DNA of 64,000 bases from Alkalihalobacillus trypoxylicola (GTDB lineage: Bacteria; Bacillota; Bacilli; Bacillales; Bacillaceae_D). This document shows, piece after piece, positions 18,196 through 27,035 of this stretch (position 1 is the stretch's first letter; every line of letters begins with the position of its first letter). The notes under the pieces are model-generated. The model was not told the origin of the DNA. It saw only the letters and a list, made by a program, of their open reading frames with translations, and did no database searches. A program made the position numbers and the translations under genes. The DNA is taken from assembly GCF_001590785.1 (NCBI RefSeq), contig NZ_LTAO01000023.1:328100-392099 (forward strand). Direction: 5' to 3'.

Positions 18196-19626
18196 TTACC
18201 TTAATTCTTCATACATGTCATTCGTATACGGGACAAACGGCTCCCAATTTGGATAAGTGAAATCATCCTGTGATACTTCATCATTTTCCTCTAATAAATC
18301 AAAGAAATGGTCTTTCACGTTATTTTCAATTTGTCCTAAGGCCGCTTCTAGATCGGAAATATTATTAGTTAAATAACCAACAAGTGCCTCTCCAATCCCA
18401 CTCACCTCTAATCGAGAGGATAAGTCTCGTTGGAATTGGATCGTAGCTGGATTTAATTCACCAGGAATCGGTACAGGTATAGACAATTGTTCTTGTAATT
18501 CTCCTATTGCATGATACTGCTCAAACGGAGGAGTACCTTCAACGTTCATTTTCGCCGGGATACCAGCACCTGTATTCACATAAACATCCTCATGGAAATG
18601 CTCTACCGCATACTCTAAAAAGAGCTTAATTTCCTCCCAATTTTCTGTATCATTACTCACCTGTATACTACTAGCTTCTGAACTGGCTCGATAATAATAA
18701 GGTTCTCCATCCTTTGTTGGCAATGGAGCAACTCCCCAATTATGAAAATCATTTTCTTCCGTTAGCTGCCTACCAACCCAATCACCACTAAATAAAAATG
18801 CTGCCCCTCCAATTGAAAATATAGCTTCAGACTCTCCTAAACCAATTTCTACACTTTCTGGAGCCATAATCCCTTGATCTAACATATCTTTCAACCAATA
18901 GGTAGCTTCTAATTTACCTTCTGTCATAAGTGAAGGTTCCCCTTCGATAAAGTCATAATTCCATGGAGTTTCTGGACTAATTGCCGTACCCATCATAGAG
19001 ACCAATTGTTCATTTGCCCAGCCTGGATTATTCCATATTAGAGGATAAATAGCTCCCCCAGAACGCTCAAGAATTTCTTGACCGATTTGTTCAAAATCAT
19101 CCCAAGTGGTAGGTACATCATCTTCTGTTAACCCTAACTCTTCTAAAACATCCAAATTATAATAAGTCATCATTGCTTTACTTCTAGGTGAAGCTAACGG
19201 AAATCCATAGACAACTCCTTCAGAGGTTGTCCCGTTTTCAAAGAATGACCCTTCGTGAAAAAGCTCCCTCACTTCATCTGTAAAAACCTCATCTAAATCT
19301 TTTACAGCATCAATACCTACTAATTCCTTTAACTCAACCGTGTTTGTCCACATATCAGGTAAAGTCCCCTCTGATAACGCTGTCCTTAATTGAGTTTCAG
19401 CTGTATCACTAGGAGTTTCCTGTCGATCAATTTTTATATGCGGGTATTCTTCTTCAAACTTACTTATAAATTCATCTAGCCCACCCCTAAGCTCTGCATA
19501 ACGATTCCATAAGGTAAGCGTGACCACATCACCATCTTCTTGAGTGCTACTATCTTCGTTCCCACAAGCCCCTAAAATGGCGGTACATAACAAGCTAACT
19601 ATTAATAACGTCATCATCTTTTTCAT
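18196..19626 (-). CDS. Sugar-binding lipoprotein of a carbohydrate ABC importer
   Basis: Family 1 extracellular solute-binding protein of 476 residues. The signal peptide MKKMMTLLIVSLLCTAILGAC has the lipobox ILGAC, so Cys21 should be lipidated and the protein held on the outer face of the membrane. ATG 19626 follows GAGGAG and gives a normal lipoprotein signal, whereas the open frame runs 21 codons further upstream without one. WPxF-like and NNPGWANEQL segments fit oligosaccharide ligands. It is first in the operon with the two permeases and DUF624. The ligand is probably a hemicellulose oligosaccharide, inferred from the nearby GH43 gene. Confidence 0.93.
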   Translation of the reverse strand: MKKMMTLLIVSLLCTAILGACGNEDSSTQEDGDVVTLTLWNRYAELRGGLDEFISKFEEEYPHIKIDRQETPSDTAETQLRTALSEGTLPDMWTNTVELKELVGIDAVKDLDEVFTDEVRELFHEGSFFENGTTSEGVVYGFPLASPRSKAMMTYYNLDVLEELGLTEDDVPTTWDDFEQIGQEILERSGGAIYPLIWNNPGWANEQLVSMMGTAISPETPWNYDFIEGEPSLMTEGKLEATYWLKDMLDQGIMAPESVEIGLGESEAIFSIGGAAFLFSGDWVGRQLTEENDFHNWGVAPLPTKDGEPYYYRASSEASSIQVSNDTENWEEIKLFLEYAVEHFHEDVYVNTGAGIPAKMNVEGTPPFEQYHAIGELQEQLSIPVPIPGELNPATIQFQRDLSSRLEVSGIGEALVGYLTNNISDLEAALGQIENNVKDHFFDLLEENDEVSQDDFTYPNWEPFVPYTNDMYEELR

Positions 19627-19700
19627 AAGTTCTCTCCTCTCGTTTTGCAAGAAATCTTTCTTAATACCTATGTGAATCAATTTCATCATTCATTACTCAT

Positions 19701-19950
19701 AATGAAAACCGATTGATTTAGTTTTTGATTTTCACTTTAGGTAGATGCTTTCCCAAGGGCTTGCCTTCAGCTAACTCTGACTATACAGAGCGTCGTCAGA
19801 GTGGATCTTCAGACTGCGCTGATCCTTCGGGGGTCGCTACCTACCGTTACAATCAATCAACAAGAAATTCAAAAACATTCAATTCACATTTTATAATGAA
19901 CGTTCGGTTTCATTCACTTATAGAGCAATTATGAAATTCACTCACTTAAA
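19701..19950 (+). repeat. Dispersed structured repeat, copy B
   Basis: Same element and orientation as copy A: AATGAAAAC start, TAGGTAG/CTACCTA arms, ACTCTGA/TCAGAGT hairpin, then the TATAGAGCAATTATGAAATT block. It lies in the long leader of the importer operon, between its predicted promoter (about 20004-20033) and the first gene, so it should be transcribed in reverse as part of the 5' UTR. Confidence 0.85.
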
Positions 19951-19983
19951 AAACGAAATAACTAAACTTTTTAAAATTTCTGA

Positions 19984-19999
19984 TTGTAAGCGCTTATAC
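19984..19999. promoter_or_regulatory. cre-like CcpA site at the importer promoter
   Basis: TTGTAAGCGCTTATAC fits the catabolite-responsive element with one mismatch and is almost symmetric around CG. It covers the expected start site of the leftward promoter, where CcpA would repress in the presence of preferred sugars. Confidence 0.6.
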
Positions 20000-20003
20000 A
20001 AAA

Positions 20004-20033
20004 ATGTTAAATGAAACTCTCAATAAAAGTCAA
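20004..20033 (-). promoter_or_regulatory. Probable promoter of the sugar importer operon
   Basis: On the minus strand, TTGACT (20033-20028) and TAACAT (20009-20004) are 18 bp apart. The start near 19997 falls in the cre-like site. It leaves a leader of about 370 nt that contains repeat copy B. Confidence 0.5.
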
Positions 20034-20134
20034 GTAAATATTTACTGAATGAAACCGATTAAGATCAGTAAATATAGAAAGACAGTAATTAAAACCCTGA
20101 TTTCTATCAATTTTTCTGCATAAAAATAATAAAA

Positions 20135-20150
20135 CCTTAATCGATTAGGT
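20135..20150. promoter_or_regulatory. LacI-type operator candidate
   Basis: TAATCGATTA (20138-20147) is a perfect palindrome centred on CG, with partly matching flanks (CCT/AGG). It lies between the divergent lacI-type gene and the importer operon. A second weaker site may lie at 20041-20072, where TTTACTG and CAGTAAA flank GAAACCGATT. Confidence 0.45.
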
Positions 20151-20256
20151 AAACATTTACTAAATAATTTTTGTTTTATTGACTATTTCATTCTAATCGT
20201 TTACTTTAACTTTAGAAGATACAAACAAAATGACAGGATTAAAGAAGGAGTTGAAA

Positions 20257-21276
20257 ATGGCTACCATAAAAGACATAGCGAGAAGGGTTGGGGTGTCTAA
20301 TACAACTGTATCAAGGGTCTTAAATTACGACCCCAGCTTATCAGTAGGAGATACAACCAAAAAGGAAATATTCAAAGTTGCAGAAGAGCTTTCTTATACT
20401 AAGAAGAGAAAAAAATCTCAATTATTAAAAAAGGTTGCATTCATTCATATTAAAACAGAGCAAGAAGAATTAGATGATGTTTACTATATGGGCATTCGCC
20501 ACGGTATCGAAGAGCGAGCTGAGCAGCATAACATACAACTTTTAAAGTTTCTAAAGAATGATTATACCAGTATCCCCAACGATATAGATGGAATCATTGT
20601 TGTTGGAGATACGTTTGAAGAACAAATAGATTCTCTAAAGGAAATTTCACCTAATATCGTTATTATAGATTCTTATTATACAAGTGATGACTGCGATGCC
20701 GTTTTGGTGGATTTCAAAAAGGTATCGAGTCAGATATTAGACTACTTTATTGGAACTGGACATAACCATATTGGTTTTTTGGGTGGATTACAAACATTCC
20801 TACATAATAAACCTCCCATTCAAGAAAAGCGTGAAATGTATTATAGAAAATATATGAGTGAGAAGGATTTACTGAATGAGAAGTACATTTTCGTTCAATC
20901 CTTCACGGTTAATGCAGGCTACCGCTTAATGAAAAGAGCGATTGCCGAATTAGGGAACGAGCTTCCAACTGCTTTTTATATTAGTAATGATTCTATGGCA
21001 ATAGGAGCGATTAGAGCGTTACAGGAGGAAAAGATTTCTATACCAGATAGAGTGAGTCTCATCAGTATTAATGACATTAGTGTATCTAAATATATCTTTC
21101 CTCCAATTAGCACCGTTAGGATTGAAACAGAGCTTCTAGGTGAATCCGCAGTAGATTTAATAATGGAGCGAATGGTTCATGGACGTAAAATTAGTAAAAC
21201 CGTCTATGTTGCCACTAAATTAATCATTAGAGATACGACTTTGCAAGAAAATGTAAAGCTAGAAAACCATCAATAA
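20257..21276 (+). CDS. LacI/GalR-family transcriptional regulator
   Basis: About 339 residues. The N-terminal LacI headpiece reads MATIKDIARRVGVSNTTVSRVLN, with the hinge region near residues 48-58. A periplasmic-binding-protein-like effector domain follows (DGIIVVGDTF, NHIGFLGG, SNDSMAIGAIRAL). ATG 20257 has AAGGAG 8 bp upstream; an in-frame ATG lies 9 codons earlier without a good site. It is divergent from the sugar importer operon and probably controls it through the CG-centred palindrome between them. The inducer is unknown. Confidence 0.93.
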   Translation: MATIKDIARRVGVSNTTVSRVLNYDPSLSVGDTTKKEIFKVAEELSYTKKRKKSQLLKKVAFIHIKTEQEELDDVYYMGIRHGIEERAEQHNIQLLKFLKNDYTSIPNDIDGIIVVGDTFEEQIDSLKEISPNIVIIDSYYTSDDCDAVLVDFKKVSSQILDYFIGTGHNHIGFLGGLQTFLHNKPPIQEKREMYYRKYMSEKDLLNEKYIFVQSFTVNAGYRLMKRAIAELGNELPTAFYISNDSMAIGAIRALQEEKISIPDRVSLISINDISVSKYIFPPISTVRIETELLGESAVDLIMERMVHGRKISKTVYVATKLIIRDTTLQENVKLENHQ

Positions 21277-21292
21277 AACCCACCTATAACAA

Positions 21293-21331
21293 AAAAAGCC
21301 GGTAACCATTAGAAAAGGTCGCCGGCTTTTT
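21293..21331. terminator. Bidirectional terminator between lacI-type and GH43 genes
   Basis: AAAAAGCCGG (21293-21302) pairs with CCGGCTTTTT (21322-21331). A smaller inner ACC/GGT pairing lies in the loop. T runs flank it on both strands, serving both converging genes. Confidence 0.8.
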
Positions 21332-21440
21332 ACGCTTAAGGAAGGTTCAACAGGATTCTATGAACGTTTATTAAACAAAAAGTGAGATGAAGTCCAAGTC
21401 CACTCCATCTCCCCTTTGTCATGATACTATTATATCCTTA

Positions 21441-22997
21441 CTATTTCCCAACATATTCAAACCAATCGAAATAAGCGTTGTTTTGACTTTCTTGACCGTT
21501 GGAGCTGGCATATAACCCAATTTCTGTTCCAACAAATCCTCCAGCCACATCTGTGCTTAATATTCTTCCATCGACATTTCGTTTTAAAGGCTTATAGTCT
21601 TTAGAATCCTCACTATAATAGAAATGATAATTTTGTTCCTCTGCTTCTATTTTCAAATAAAGCTTTTCTTGAGAAATCTTCTCCTCTTGAAGTATGGTTT
21701 CCTCTCCAGCTTCGCATTTTGTGAGTCGAATAACGAAATCATCTTTTAACTTTGACAGTAAAAAAGTATAGTGATATTCATTACTTTGAATGACTACCAT
21801 ACCTGCCGATTCAAATTCATTTTTTGGAGAAAACTCTATTACGGTTGATGCAGAAAAATGAATATGCTGCTGTCTTCTTCCGATAAAACTAGGATTCACT
21901 TTTTCCGAAATCATTTCAGGTCTAAGCTTTAATGATAGATAGCCTTCTTTGTCTTTTAAACTATAAAAATCCTCTGTAGGAGTTCTCAAAAAATTCCACT
22001 CTAAATCTAATTGATCACTATCAAAATGATCGCAGGCACTTGGAGTCACTTTCGATGTCTCCGCTTTAGGAAGTTTAGGAATGGCGTAATGCTCTTCTAG
22101 CTTTCCAGTGCCCGGGCTCATAATAGGCCAGCCATCTTCCCAAATGAGTGGAAATAAAAAGGTTTCTCTTCCTAAATTACGATAATATCCACCATAAATT
22201 CTCGACGCTAAACCTACAGCCCACCATTCCCCATTTTGAGTTTGAACGATATCACAATGACCGACATTTACCACGGGATAATCTCTACCAAAATGTCGGT
22301 GGGTAAGGATTGGATTACTAGGATTACCAGTGTAGTCGCCATTAATCTTTTCACTTCTTGCTACAGATACCGCATGCTGGTGACCAGTTCCTGCCTCTGA
22401 AATCAATAAATAGTAATAACCATTTATCTTATAAATGTGCGGACCTTCTGGCCAAATAACATCTCGAAGAGCACCCCTCCATAGACCATAAGATTCACCT
22501 ACTAATTTAAATGATTGTATGTCTATTTCTTGTAGCCAAATCTCCCAGTTCCCACTATATTTTTCACCTTCAGGTGCCGGTCTTGTACCTGTGTAGTAAG
22601 CTTTACCATCATCATCAAAAAAGAGAGAAGGATCAATTCCTGGCGCTTCTAAATAATGAGGATCTGACCACGGCCCTCTTGGATCGGTTGCTGTCACAAT
22701 AAAGTTCCCTCCATAAGTGACATTGGTCGTAATCATATAAAAAACACCATTATGATGACGGATCGTTGGTGCAAATATTCCTCCAGAATGCTTGGCTCCC
22801 TTCAAAGGTAACTGAGAAGGCCGATCAAGGACATGGCCGATTTGCTCCCAATTAACTAAATCCTTACTATGAAAAATAGGCACCCCTGGAAAATAAGCGA
22901 AGGTTGAGGTTACTAAATAATAATCATCTTCTACTCTACATATAGAAGGATCAGGGTAAAAGCCTGGTAATATCGGATTTTGGAAAGTCTCTTTCAT
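21441..22997 (-). CDS. Glycoside hydrolase family 43, beta-xylosidase/arabinofuranosidase type
   Basis: 518 residues: a five-bladed propeller (about 1-310) and a C-terminal beta-sandwich (about 325-518) as in GH43 beta-xylosidases. Catalytic acids by motif: Asp16 in NPILPGFYPDPS (base), Asp122 in GIDPSLFFDD (pKa modulator) and Glu184 in WPEGPHIYK (acid). No signal peptide, so it should act in the cytoplasm on imported oligosaccharides. It is the last gene of a three-gene operon with a Gfo/Idh dehydrogenase and a sugar isomerase, 18 bp after the former. Exact sugar preference (xylose, arabinose or both) cannot be read. Confidence 0.93.
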   Translation of the reverse strand: MKETFQNPILPGFYPDPSICRVEDDYYLVTSTFAYFPGVPIFHSKDLVNWEQIGHVLDRPSQLPLKGAKHSGGIFAPTIRHHNGVFYMITTNVTYGGNFIVTATDPRGPWSDPHYLEAPGIDPSLFFDDDGKAYYTGTRPAPEGEKYSGNWEIWLQEIDIQSFKLVGESYGLWRGALRDVIWPEGPHIYKINGYYYLLISEAGTGHQHAVSVARSEKINGDYTGNPSNPILTHRHFGRDYPVVNVGHCDIVQTQNGEWWAVGLASRIYGGYYRNLGRETFLFPLIWEDGWPIMSPGTGKLEEHYAIPKLPKAETSKVTPSACDHFDSDQLDLEWNFLRTPTEDFYSLKDKEGYLSLKLRPEMISEKVNPSFIGRRQQHIHFSASTVIEFSPKNEFESAGMVVIQSNEYHYTFLLSKLKDDFVIRLTKCEAGEETILQEEKISQEKLYLKIEAEEQNYHFYYSEDSKDYKPLKRNVDGRILSTDVAGGFVGTEIGLYASSNGQESQNNAYFDWFEYVGK

Positions 22998-23015
22998 ATT
23001 GTTCCCTCCTAGAAT

Positions 23016-24176
23016 TTAATAAGTTCCTGTTACATCAAGTGTTTGATTCTCACTTTCACTTTTATTAAAGGTCGATGAGGAAATCTTTTCTTGAAGCTTT
23101 TCATAAAATAAATCCTCATCAAACGGAATGTTAACCCAATCGTCCGTCCATGCTGATAAATGCATTGCATTTGAAATCGTTAATCCATGGATGCCTTCTA
23201 TCCCTGGAGCTAACAGCTTTGTTCCATTTTGAATCGAATCTACCCAATTTCTCATAATACCGATATGCTGTAAATTCTCACCTGTTGTCGGAATTTCACA
23301 TTTCCAGCATTCAGGACTTCCAAATCCACCTTTAAAATCACGATTAAATTGAGATTCTGGAACTCGCAAACGCCAAAAAGTTAACTTATCATCTTCCACA
23401 ACTATTTTTCCTTTGTCCCCAGTAATCTCCAATCTATTCGTTCCAGGTGCTTCTCCTGTAGTTGTAACAAACAATCCAGTTGCACCATTTTCATACTCAA
23501 CATAGGCTGTCACATCGTCCTCTACTTCTATATTTCTGTATTTACCAAATGACATAAACGAGCGCACCCTTTTTGGCATTCCGCATATCCATTGCCACAA
23601 ATCAAGCTGATGTGGATCTTGATTGAGGAGAACACCTCCACCTTCACCAGCCCAAGTGGCTCTCCAGCCTCCTGCATCATAATAGCTTTGCGAACGGTAC
23701 CAATTTGTAATAATCCAGATAGAGCGTTTCAACTCTCCTAATTCACCAGCATCTATTAGCTCCTTTAGCTTCAGATAAATTGGGTTTGTTCTTTGGTTAT
23801 ACATAATGGCAAACACCTTATCGCTTTTCTCAGCTACCGAATTCATTTCACGAACAGCTTTTGTATAAACTCCTGCCGGCTTCTCTATGAGCGTGTGATA
23901 ACCACTCTTCAAAGCTTCCATAGCATTTTGAGGGTGATCGTAATGTCTTGTAGCAATAATAACAGCGTCAAAATCTTTGGATTGATAGAATTCTTCTTGA
24001 GAATCATAACAGGCCACATTTCCCCCCCAATGATCCCTTGCCCACTGAACTCGACTTTTACTGACATCGCAAATAGCAGTTAATTTAGCTTGTGGAACCA
24101 AATTCGCTAGCAGGCTCTTGGCATGACCCGTGCCCATATTACCTATCCCGAGTATACCTATTCGAACTTGCTTCAT
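23016..24176 (-). CDS. Gfo/Idh/MocA-family sugar oxidoreductase
   Basis: About 386 residues. The N-terminal NAD(P)-binding motif is VRIGILGIGNMGTGHAKSL. EKPAGVYTKAV holds the family EKP motif. The C-terminal alpha/beta domain contains GGGVLLNQDPHQLDLWQW, the usual substrate-site histidine region. ATG 24176 follows GGGGGAG; the frame remains open about 48 codons upstream, but that overlaps the isomerase gene and has a Cys-rich nonsense look. It lies 14 bp after the isomerase gene. It probably oxidises a sugar or sugar acid released from plant polysaccharide. Confidence 0.9.
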   Translation of the reverse strand: MKQVRIGILGIGNMGTGHAKSLLANLVPQAKLTAICDVSKSRVQWARDHWGGNVACYDSQEEFYQSKDFDAVIIATRHYDHPQNAMEALKSGYHTLIEKPAGVYTKAVREMNSVAEKSDKVFAIMYNQRTNPIYLKLKELIDAGELGELKRSIWIITNWYRSQSYYDAGGWRATWAGEGGGVLLNQDPHQLDLWQWICGMPKRVRSFMSFGKYRNIEVEDDVTAYVEYENGATGLFVTTTGEAPGTNRLEITGDKGKIVVEDDKLTFWRLRVPESQFNRDFKGGFGSPECWKCEIPTTGENLQHIGIMRNWVDSIQNGTKLLAPGIEGIHGLTISNAMHLSAWTDDWVNIPFDEDLFYEKLQEKISSSTFNKSESENQTLDVTGTY

Positions 24177-24190
24177 ATAAAACTCCCCCT

Positions 24191-25048
24191 TTATGATTTT
24201 ATTTCCTTTAAAATGTTTCCCAAAGCTTGAACAGCAACAGCAAAATTCCTTTGATCTCCCTCTGGTAAGTTCACTGCAGGAGAGTTTGGCTCTAAATCTT
24301 CGAATCCCTTGAACCCCCATAGGTGTGGTTCTAACGATAGAAAGCCTTCATAGCCATCTTGAGCTAACTCACTTAAAACTTCCTTAAGCTTTCCATCTCC
24401 TTCTCCAGCAGGAACCACTTTATGATTTTCATAAAGTGCGTCTTTTACATGGATATAAGAAATCTCTTCCTTTAATAATTCATAAGCGTGAGGGAAAACC
24501 TCCACATCACATTGAACAAAATTGGCAAAGTCGAAGATTAACGAAACCCTCTCCGATTGAAGCGCTTTCATAAGTTCTAAACAACGCTCTGGAGTATCCC
24601 CAAAAATACCCTTCTCATTTTCATGTAAAAGAATGATTCCTCTTCCTTTTGCAACCTCTAGAAACTGTTTCCAACGACTCACTACCTCATCTTTATAACG
24701 ATCTGGGTTCTCGTCAGCAGGAATAAAAAAGCTAAACATCCTAATATATTGGCAACCCATGATCGCGGCAATTTCGATCGTATGCTTAAATAAGTCTAAA
24801 TGGGGCTTAAAATCATCTGTTATCGATATTTTCCCGATAGGAGAACCGATTGCCGACAATTTAAAGCCTCTCCCATCTAATTTTTTCTTAATTTCTTTAA
24901 CCTCTTCTAGAGAGTATGAAACAAAATTTCTTCCATTTACACCTCTCATCTCAATATGCTTAATACCATGACTTTCTAAAACATCCATTTGAATAGTTAA
25001 ATCCTCATCAATTTCATCCGCGAAGGCTGACCAAACGAATTGATTCAC
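24191..25048 (-). CDS. Sugar phosphate isomerase/epimerase (xylose-isomerase-like TIM barrel)
   Basis: About 285 residues of the AP-endonuclease-2-like TIM-barrel family. Metal-site residues are suggested by HIEMRGVNG, LHENEKGIFGD, DFANF, SYIHVKD and the C-terminal SLEPHLWGF. GTG 25048 gives NQFVWSAFADEI, the usual family start; a second in-frame GTG at 25069 sits closer to no clear site. It is first in the operon with the Gfo/Idh and GH43 genes. Family members isomerise or epimerise sugars or sugar acids, often paired with Gfo/Idh dehydrogenases. The substrate is unknown. Confidence 0.85.
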   Translation of the reverse strand: MNQFVWSAFADEIDEDLTIQMDVLESHGIKHIEMRGVNGRNFVSYSLEEVKEIKKKLDGRGFKLSAIGSPIGKISITDDFKPHLDLFKHTIEIAAIMGCQYIRMFSFFIPADENPDRYKDEVVSRWKQFLEVAKGRGIILLHENEKGIFGDTPERCLELMKALQSERVSLIFDFANFVQCDVEVFPHAYELLKEEISYIHVKDALYENHKVVPAGEGDGKLKEVLSELAQDGYEGFLSLEPHLWGFKGFEDLEPNSPAVNLPEGDQRNFAVAVQALGNILKEIKS

Positions 25049-25194
25049 GATATTATCATCCCTTCCCACTTGGCTTTTTTTATATTTTGTTAGTTAGTAT
25101 TCTATGTTATCTTAAGCATATAATCATTGATTTTATTGCTCATTATATTGCAAATCTTGCTTTAGTTTTAAAAAGCTTAAAAGGAGGCAAAAAA

Positions 25195-26028
25195 ATGGAT
25201 ACCCCTATACTGCGTCACTTTAGCCCGCATTTCTATCTTAATCATACGAAAACAGAAAAGCCTGTCGATGTCGCCACTCATATCCATGATTGCTATGAAT
25301 TATTTTATTTTATTTCAGGTGATTTAACTTACTATATAGAGGGTCAAGCCTATCAGCTCTCTCCTCATGATATGATTTTGACGAACTCAAAGGAGCTTCA
25401 TCGAATCGTATTCAATTCTTCTCACACATACGAAAGGAAATTTATCCATTTCACCTCTGAATATATTTCTGCGTATCAAATCGACGAATACAATATGCTT
25501 TCACATATAGAAAATAGAAAATTAGGTCATTTTAATCGCATTCCAGCTTCATTTGTCAAAAATGCAGGTATAGATACTCTTTGGGAAAACATTGAAAAAG
25601 CCTCTAGAGAACAATCTCTAGAGACTCCGATTTTAATTAAATCTTATTTTATTCAGCTGCTCATAAAAATAAATAATCAAATCGCCCAATACAATAATAA
25701 AGAGGAGCTAAGAAAACATGACGATAAGATTATTGCCATTTTAGAATATATAAATAAAAACCTAGAAGAAAAAATAACATTAGATTTGTTAGAGCAACAA
25801 TTTTATGTTAATAAGTATTATTTATGCCACATTTTTAAAAAGAGTACTGGGTTTACAGTGATTGAATATATTACGTATAAAAGAATCATGAAAGCTAGCG
25901 AATTATTAACCTCTGGATATTCGGCACTTGATGCATCTCATTCAGTAGGATTTCATGATTATTCAGCCTTCTACAAAGCTTTTAAGAAAATAACAGGAGT
26001 ATCTCCAAAGCAACTAAAAGAACATTAA
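25195..26028 (+). CDS. AraC-family regulator with cupin sensor domain
   Basis: About 277 residues. The N-terminal cupin (residues about 15-100, IHDCYELFYFISGDLTYYIEGQAYQL and NSKELHRIVF) binds the inducer. The C-terminal AraC double HTH (about 180-277) reads VNKYYLCHIFKKSTGFTVIEYI and SVGFHDYSAFYKAFKKITGVSP. ATG 25195 follows AAAAGGAGG; the longer upstream frame lacks a site. It is divergent from the isomerase/oxidoreductase/GH43 operon, which it most likely activates. Confidence 0.93.
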   Translation: MDTPILRHFSPHFYLNHTKTEKPVDVATHIHDCYELFYFISGDLTYYIEGQAYQLSPHDMILTNSKELHRIVFNSSHTYERKFIHFTSEYISAYQIDEYNMLSHIENRKLGHFNRIPASFVKNAGIDTLWENIEKASREQSLETPILIKSYFIQLLIKINNQIAQYNNKEELRKHDDKIIAILEYINKNLEEKITLDLLEQQFYVNKYYLCHIFKKSTGFTVIEYITYKRIMKASELLTSGYSALDASHSVGFHDYSAFYKAFKKITGVSPKQLKEH

Positions 26029-26033
26029 ATGTT

Positions 26034-26252
26034 TTAAATGTCCCTACCTTCTTTAATAGTCGTTATTACGAAAGAAACGGATAGCTTTGCTAGTACATAG
26101 GATAAAACAGCAAACACAATGGCAAAGATTAAAGAAAAAAAGTTATGCTCCTTGCTGAAAATGTCCCATGTATTGTAAAACCAACTAAATAAACGAATAT
26201 AAAGGACAAAAAACATAAGGATTAACAGCGTTTTGACTGTCTTAAATTTCAA
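26034..26252 (-). CDS. Small two-TM membrane protein of unknown function
   Basis: 72 residues with two hydrophobic segments (about 8-24 and 36-62), no motif recognised. GGAGG lies 12 bp before ATG, and codon use looks native, so it is probably real. It converges on the AraC gene with a 5-bp gap. No terminator is seen between them. Confidence 0.6.
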   Translation of the reverse strand: MKFKTVKTLLILMFFVLYIRLFSWFYNTWDIFSKEHNFFSLIFAIVFAVLSYVLAKLSVSFVITTIKEGRDI

Positions 26253-26453
26253 CTAGCTCCCTCCGAACTTATAGAATTTTCAGAGTTATTATACTATATT
26301 TGAATGGCCCAATCTACATAGACATCAGTCAAAGTATCATTAAGGATACTATAATACAATAAAGTGCCTACTTCTATTTCTTATCCTTTAGTTATATGAT
26401 TAGTTTAGTAAGAAATCATAATTAAAATAAGCCATTAAATAGGAGCGATAAAT

Positions 26454-27005
26454 ATGAGCGATAAATTGAAAATTGGTATTATTCTTGGAAGTACACGTGA
26501 AGGAAGAGTAAGTCCTCAAGTTGGTAATTGGGTAAAGGATATTGCCAGTGAGCATAAAGAAGCAGCATTTGAAATTATTGATATTGCAGATTATCATTTA
26601 CCTTTCTTAGGCACGACTGATGGTAGTGAGCCTGGAATTGCCAAATGGAATGAAAAACTTAACGAAATGGATGGTTTTGTTTTTATCGTTTCTGAATATA
26701 ATCATAGTATTAGTGGAGCACTTAAAAATGCGATCGATTTCGCAAGAGAAGCTTGGCAAAATAAAGCGGCTGGAATTGTTAGTTATGGTTCCACAGGTGG
26801 AGCGCGTGCTGCAGAGCACCTAAGAACGATTATGGGTGAATTAATGATCGCAGATGTTCGCACACATCCTACACTCTCTTTATTTACGGATTTTGAACAA
26901 TTTACAACCTTCAAACCTGCTGACCTGCACCTTGATAACATCAACCTTATGTTAACTCAAGTAATCAGCTGGTCAACAGCTTTAAAAACCATTAGACAAC
27001 CATAG
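26454..27005 (+). CDS. NADPH-dependent FMN reductase
   Basis: 183-residue flavodoxin-like oxidoreductase. The FMN phosphate loop is IILGSTREGRVSPQVGNW and the isoalloxazine-binding loop is VSEYNHSISGALKNAIDF. GIVSYGSTGGARAAEHLR is typical of the azoreductase/chromate-reductase (YhdA/ChrR) group. It starts behind AGGAGCG, with about 200 bp of free upstream sequence. It is a single gene ending 30 bp before a terminator-bearing repeat. The physiological acceptor (quinone, azo dye or chromate) is not defined by sequence. Confidence 0.92.
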   Translation: MSDKLKIGIILGSTREGRVSPQVGNWVKDIASEHKEAAFEIIDIADYHLPFLGTTDGSEPGIAKWNEKLNEMDGFVFIVSEYNHSISGALKNAIDFAREAWQNKAAGIVSYGSTGGARAAEHLRTIMGELMIADVRTHPTLSLFTDFEQFTTFKPADLHLDNINLMLTQVISWSTALKTIRQP

Positions 27006-27035
27006 TATAAAGTCTGTGCAAAGTCACAGGTTCAT

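Noticed and set aside
24177-24320. Longer N-terminus for the Gfo/Idh protein
   Set aside because: The extra 48 residues overlap the isomerase gene, contain a run of cysteines and lack a ribosome site; ATG 24176 follows GGGGGAG.
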